9,901 nt of DNA from CAYMDD01 sp964409675. Lineage in GTDB: Bacteria > Pseudomonadota > Alphaproteobacteria > Rickettsiales > SXRF01. The stretch is taken from contig CAYPEF010000090.1 of assembly GCA_964409675.1 (NCBI GenBank), forward strand, positions 1-9,901, written 5' to 3'. Shown here piece after piece: positions 7,664 through 9,901 of the stretch (position 1 is the first letter of the stretch; each line of letters begins with the position of its first letter). The notes below the pieces were generated by a model. It saw only the letters and a program-made list of their open reading frames with translations. It did no database searches and had not been told where the DNA came from. The position numbers were made by a program, and so were the translations under genes.

Positions 7664-8675
7664 TCTGACGACCTCTCAAATCGCCGATTTCCACACTCGC
7701 CTGCATATCTGGTATCGCGAGCACGGGCGTCACACGCTCCCCTGGCGCAACACACGCGATCCATACGCCATTTATCTCAGCGAAATCATGCTCCAGCAAA
7801 CGCAGGTGGAAACGGTCTTGCAGCGTTTCTATCACCCGTTCCTCACCCGCTTCCCCACCCTGTCCGCACTTGCAGAAGCCGACCGGCAGGAGGTGCTGAA
7901 AGCCTGGGAAGGCCTCGGCTATTACAGTCGCGCCGCCAATTTGCACGAAGCCTCCATACGCTCCGCACCGAAACTGCCGGATACGGTAGAAGGCCTGCTC
8001 GCCCTGCCCGGAATCGGCCGCAATACCGCCCACGCCGTGGCATCCTTCGCCCATCACCTGCCAGTGCCGGTAATGGAAGCCAATGTGCGCCGCGTCCTCT
8101 GCCGCATCTTCGCTCTTTCCGAGGCGAAAGAACCTATATTATGGGAGAAAGCGGAAGCGCTGTTAGACCACGCCCATCCATTCGATTACAATCAGGCTAT
8201 GATGGATATTGGCGCCACCATCTGCACTAAATCCCGCCCCGCCTGCATGCTCTGCCCCGCAAACGCCATCTGCCAGGGCAAGACTGCGCCGGAACGCTAT
8301 CCCGCACCCAAACCGCCCAAGCAAACCCCAACCCGCCACAAGCGCATTGCCATCGTGCGCGACGCCGCCGGGCGCATCTACGCCGCCCCACGCGCCACGC
8401 GCTTTCTGGGCGGCCTTTATCACTTCATCGAAGCCGACATCAAGGACGAAATCGTTTCCCTCCAACGCCACGCACTTGCATTCACGGATGGAACCCCGCT
8501 TGGCCATGTCACGCAAGTGTACAGTCATTTTACGCTGGAGGCCGATGTATTCCTCTTCACCCTGCCCGACACCGTCGAAGGCGAACACTGGCACAGTGCT
8601 AACCGGCTACCATCGCTGCCATGGTCGCAGGCCGAGCAGAAAATGCTGCGCCTGCTGGGAAATAAAAAAGCATAA
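7656..8675 (+). CDS. mutY: Adenine DNA glycosylase MutY (atypical catalytic residue)
   Basis: MutY removes adenine mispaired with 8-oxoguanine or guanine, starting base-excision repair. The start at 7656 overlaps the ybbP stop (ATGAGTGA) and gives 339 residues, close to E. coli's 350. Domains: six-helix glycosylase core with LPWRN (28-32), LSEIMLQQTQV (41-51, carrying the acid/base Glu43 equivalent to E. coli Glu37), GLGYYSRA (86-93) and helix-hairpin-helix LPGIGRNTA (117-125). The 4Fe-4S loop is C190-x6-C197-x2-C200-x5-C206, with normal spacing. The C-terminal NUDIX-like domain (about 225-335) carries YSHF (289-292), matching the F-S-H loop that senses 8-oxoguanine. One departure: the segment equivalent to E. 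coli ILDGNVKRV reads VMEANVRRV, so the catalytic Asp138 position is Glu141 (codon GAA, 8076-8078). Everything else argues for an active MutY-family enzyme. It is the last gene of the ybbA-ybbP-mutY run and ends 12 bases from a convergent gene, with no terminator hairpin visible. Confidence 0.97.
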   Translation: MSDLTTSQIADFHTRLHIWYREHGRHTLPWRNTRDPYAIYLSEIMLQQTQVETVLQRFYHPFLTRFPTLSALAEADRQEVLKAWEGLGYYSRAANLHEASIRSAPKLPDTVEGLLALPGIGRNTAHAVASFAHHLPVPVMEANVRRVLCRIFALSEAKEPILWEKAEALLDHAHPFDYNQAMMDIGATICTKSRPACMLCPANAICQGKTAPERYPAPKPPKQTPTRHKRIAIVRDAAGRIYAAPRATRFLGGLYHFIEADIKDEIVSLQRHALAFTDGTPLGHVTQVYSHFTLEADVFLFTLPDTVEGEHWHSANRLPSLPWSQAEQKMLRLLGNKKA

Positions 8676-8687
8676 GCGGCAGTTCGG

Positions 8688-9134
8688 TCAGCACACTTCT
8701 TTCAGTATCTCGCCTTCACCGCGCGCGGGCACGCTGGCAAGCGCTTTCTTCAGCGCCTCGATATCCACCGGCTTCACCAGATGGTGCGCGAATCCCGCCT
8801 CCCGCGCCAGCTCGCGGTGTTCCTTCTGCCCCCAGCCGGTCTGGGCGATAAAGACGGTATGGCGCAGCGCCGGCATTTCACGCATCCGCCTGCACACATC
8901 GTACCCGTTCATTCCCGGCAGGCCGATATCCAGCAGCACCGCGTCCGGGATAAATGCATTCGCCTTTTCAATCGCACTCAAACCCTCATGCGCAATAGCC
9001 ACCTGATGCCCCAGCATTTCCAGCATCCAGCCCATGGTCTTGGCGGAGGGTTCATTATCGTCCACCACCAGAATCCGCAACCCCTGCTCCTCAGTGTTTC
9101 TATCCGTTCGTAGCGCATATTCGGCATTTTCCAT
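8688..9134 (-). CDS. Stand-alone CheY-like response-regulator receiver protein
   Basis: This is a single receiver domain with no DNA-binding or enzymatic output domain. The start at 9134 is chosen because GGGAGG (9140-9145) lies 5 bases upstream; the longer frame from 9152 places that motif inside the coding region. In the 148-residue protein the acidic pocket is Asp25/Asp26 (ILVVDDN), the phosphorylated residue Asp69 (AVLLDIGLPGM), the switch residue Thr99 (IAQTGW) and the conserved Lys121 (LVKPVD). All are intact, so phosphotransfer competence is expected. The closest relatives by pattern (QTGWGQKEHRELAREAGF, HHLVKPVD) are receiver domains usually fused to hybrid histidine kinases or chemotaxis/PAS proteins. 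No kinase or phosphotransferase gene is in the window, so the partner is unknown. It follows tRNA-Thr on the same strand with 92 bases between, and converges with mutY. Confidence 0.95.
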   Translation of the reverse strand: MENAEYALRTDRNTEEQGLRILVVDDNEPSAKTMGWMLEMLGHQVAIAHEGLSAIEKANAFIPDAVLLDIGLPGMNGYDVCRRMREMPALRHTVFIAQTGWGQKEHRELAREAGFAHHLVKPVDIEALKKALASVPARGEGEILKEVC

Positions 9135-9139
9135 CTTCG

Positions 9140-9145
9140 CCTCCC
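9140..9145 (-). promoter_or_regulatory. Shine-Dalgarno sequence fixing the receiver-gene start
   Basis: GGGAGG on the minus strand lies 5 bases before the ATG at 9134. It is the strongest ribosome binding site in the window and decides against the in-frame ATG at 9152. Confidence 0.8.
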
Positions 9146-9226
9146 AATACATTGCTCATCGCAAGCATCCTTTGGATTACGGTCCATCGATGCAACTGAA
9201 TATCAAAATGAAGACTGACATAATAA

Positions 9227-9301
9227 TGGTGCTGCTGAGATGAATCGAACATCCGACCCCGTCATTACCAATGACGTGCTCTACCACTGAGCTACAGCAG
9301 C
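9227..9301 (-). tRNA. tRNA-Thr (anticodon GGU), CCA encoded
   Basis: The full cloverleaf can be drawn: acceptor GCTGCTG with CAGCAGC (7 pairs), D arm GCTC/GAGC with loop AGTGGTA, anticodon arm CGTCA/TGACG with loop TTGGTAA, 5-base variable loop GGGTC, T arm GGATG/CATCT (one G-U pair) with loop TTCGATT, discriminator A and an encoded CCA at 9227-9229. The anticodon GGT (9267-9269) reads ACC and ACU threonine codons. Length is 75 bases including CCA. The gene appears intact. No duplicated tRNA 3' end was seen nearby, so there is no sign of an integrated element at this site. Confidence 0.98.
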
Positions 9302-9383
9302 ATAACGGCGATTTGTCGCCAAGAAGACGCGATACATGCCACACCGGTATAAAGAACGCAAGCGAAGTTTAGCGTGTAAGCGT

Positions 9384-9389
9384 TGTCAA
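9384..9389 (-). promoter_or_regulatory. Candidate -35 box for tRNA-Thr
   Basis: A perfect TTGACA reads on the minus strand 83 bases upstream of the tRNA 5' end. No good -10 box lies at 16-18 bases spacing (TTCGCT is the best there), so only half of a promoter is visible. It is noted because it is the one strong -35 match in the gap and faces the right way. Confidence 0.3.
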
Positions 9390-9400
9390 GCAGATAAACT

Positions 9401-9428
9401 CATTGCAATGCCTCGCTTTTTCTGCGAG
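9401..9428. repeat. Palindrome and adjacent dyad in the gap before the 9465 gene
   Basis: CATTGCAATG (9401-9410) is a perfect 10-base palindrome. One base further, CTCGC (9412-9416) pairs with GCGAG (9424-9428) across 7 bases. Both lie in the 163-base gap between the tRNA promoter side and the 9465 gene, 37-64 bases before that start. They could be operator half-sites. The second is not a terminator because its T-run is in the loop. Nothing else was recognised in this gap. Confidence 0.25.
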
Positions 9429-9464
9429 AAATAAAGGGTAGAGACACTAAACGCAAGGCACGGC

Positions 9465-9614
9465 ATGCAGCCACCCACCAGGCCCGGTTCCGGGCAGAAT
9501 CCCGCATCTCCGGCGGCAGCCAAAAAACAGGAGGAAGACGAACGCCTGAGCAAGGCGCTTCGCGCGAACCTACAGCGTCGCAAAGCAATACAAGACGCAA
9601 AAACCACGAAATAG
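9465..9614 (+). CDS. Small basic/charged protein (49 residues)
   Basis: The frame starts at ATG 9465 with AAGG 6 bases upstream and ends at TAG 9612-9614. It has a Pro/Gly/Ala-rich leader (1-19) followed by a charged helix (20-49) containing DERLSKALRANLQRRKAIQD. This looks like the small conserved alphaproteobacterial proteins with an 'LxxALRANLxRRKAQ' core and no known function; I recall the pattern rather than having searched for it. There is no membrane segment or signal peptide. The frame continues without another stop past the TAG into the next gene, and the TAG lies within an 18-base imperfect tandem duplication (9600-9617 and 9618-9635), so this may instead be the first part of a longer, interrupted gene. 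The opposite-strand reading frame is Cys/Ser/Arg-rich, as expected for a shadow. Confidence 0.6.
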   Translation: MQPPTRPGSGQNPASPAAAKKQEEDERLSKALRANLQRRKAIQDAKTTK

Positions 9615-9635
9615 CCCAAAACCACGCAGGACAGG
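9600..9635. repeat. 18-base imperfect tandem duplication around an amber codon
   Basis: The units are aaaaccacgaaatagccc (9600-9617) and aaaaccacgcaggacagg (9618-9635). The first nine bases are identical and the remainder has diverged. The period of 18 preserves the reading frame, giving KTTK-stop-P and then KTTQDR. The first unit supplies the TAG that ends the 9465 frame. Confidence 0.55.
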
Positions 9636-9901
9636 ATGGACGCTCTGGAGGAAAAACGCGAGAAAAAGAAGGCAATACGCGAACGCAATAAGCGCGATTT
9701 CAATATTTTTCAAATGCTTCGCCAGCGCGATCTGGAAGCCGAGCGCGTGGAAGCCCTGCAGGAGTCCATGACACCCGCCGCCGCGCCCAAGCAGGAGGAA
9801 GTGCTCTGGAGCGCCAAAACGCAGGACATCCGCAACCGCCTGAACGGCAAGAAACGCGCCGCCGCCACTCGCTGGGAACGCTTCGCCGCCACCTCCGATT
9901 C
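9636..9901 (+). CDS. Unrecognised charged coiled-coil-like protein, 5' part
   Basis: Eighty-eight codons are present and the frame runs off the right edge. The start at 9636 has AGGA 4 bases upstream. The first ~45 residues are almost entirely Lys, Arg, Glu, Asp and Leu (MDALEEKREKKKAIRERNKR, then DFNIFQMLRQRDLEAER), suggesting one long helix or coiled coil. A Pro/Ala linker (46-51) is followed by EEVLWSAKTQDIRNRLNGKK and a basic stretch ending RWERFAA. Codon third positions are rich in G/C, as in the neighbouring genes, which supports real coding. I do not recognise the family. It is in the same frame as the 49-residue gene upstream, separated only by TAG and 7 codons, so the two could be one interrupted gene or a two-gene unit. 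There is no signal peptide or membrane segment in the visible part. Confidence 0.6.
   Translation, partial: MDALEEKREKKKAIRERNKRDFNIFQMLRQRDLEAERVEALQESMTPAAAPKQEEVLWSAKTQDIRNRLNGKKRAAATRWERFAATSD

Noticed and set aside
8676..8687. Bidirectional terminator between mutY and the receiver gene
   Set aside because: The 12-base gap and its flanks show no inverted repeat with a T-run.
8209..9006. Plus-strand 265-codon frame spanning the end of mutY and the receiver gene
   Set aside because: It covers two well-identified genes on other frames/strands and has a low-complexity Ser/Pro/Ala composition.
9227..9301. tRNA-Thr as an attachment site for an integrated element
   Set aside because: No repeat of the tRNA 3' end, no integrase and no mobile genes were seen on either side within the window.
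9386..9892. Minus-strand frames opposite the right-edge genes
   Set aside because: Cys/Ser/Arg/Phe-rich translations are what the complement of Lys/Glu/Arg-rich coding DNA gives; the plus strand has better starts and third-position bias.

Overview
The window looks like an ordinary chromosomal stretch from a bacterium, most likely an alphaproteobacterium. That assignment rests on three things: GC-rich housekeeping genes separated by short AT-rich gaps, a ThiC close in length and in the spacing of its ligands to the Caulobacter enzyme, and a 49-residue basic protein (9465-9614) resembling small alphaproteobacterial proteins of the type 'ALRANLxRRKAQ'. No insertion sequence, phage gene, CRISPR array or complete mobile element was seen.

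Layout, left to right. Minus strand, 1-2910: thiC (thiamine pyrimidine synthesis) is followed by an unrecognised 256-residue AT-rich gene that overlaps its stop codon by one base, and then by the beginning of an exported protein of the YbhB/YbcL (PEBP) family that runs off the left edge. Plus strand, 3073-3654: an unrecognised membrane protein with two copies of a glycine-zipper hydrophobic segment, divergent from thiC. Minus strand, 3670-4416: a secreted SGNH esterase/lysophospholipase of the TesA type. Divergent from it by only 33 bases, plus strand 4450-8675: ybbA (ABC ATPase), ybbP (ten-span FtsX/MacB-type permease) and mutY (adenine DNA glycosylase). These three are joined by two 8-base stop/start overlaps of the same form (ATGnnTGA), so they probably form one translationally coupled operon. 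Minus strand, 8688-9134: a stand-alone CheY-like receiver protein, preceded on the same strand by tRNA-Thr(GGU) at 9227-9301. Plus strand from 9465: two short, charged reading frames in the same frame, separated by one amber codon; the second runs off the right edge.

How the genes fit together. The tesA-ybbA-ybbP block is the arrangement known from E. coli: an envelope esterase divergent from an ABC system without an obvious substrate-binding protein, which may extract or move envelope lipids or lipoproteins. MutY prevents G-to-T mutations by removing A opposite 8-oxoguanine; its coupling to the permease is positional and no shared function is implied. ThiC makes HMP-P for thiamine. No TPP riboswitch is recognisable upstream of it, but two abutting hairpins are.

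The most useful second looks are: a Glu in MutY where the catalytic Asp is expected; an 18-base imperfect duplication carrying an in-frame TAG between the two right-edge frames; the AT-rich unknown gene coupled to thiC; the duplicated glycine-zipper protein; and the thiC leader. I did not find a convincing new multi-gene system.
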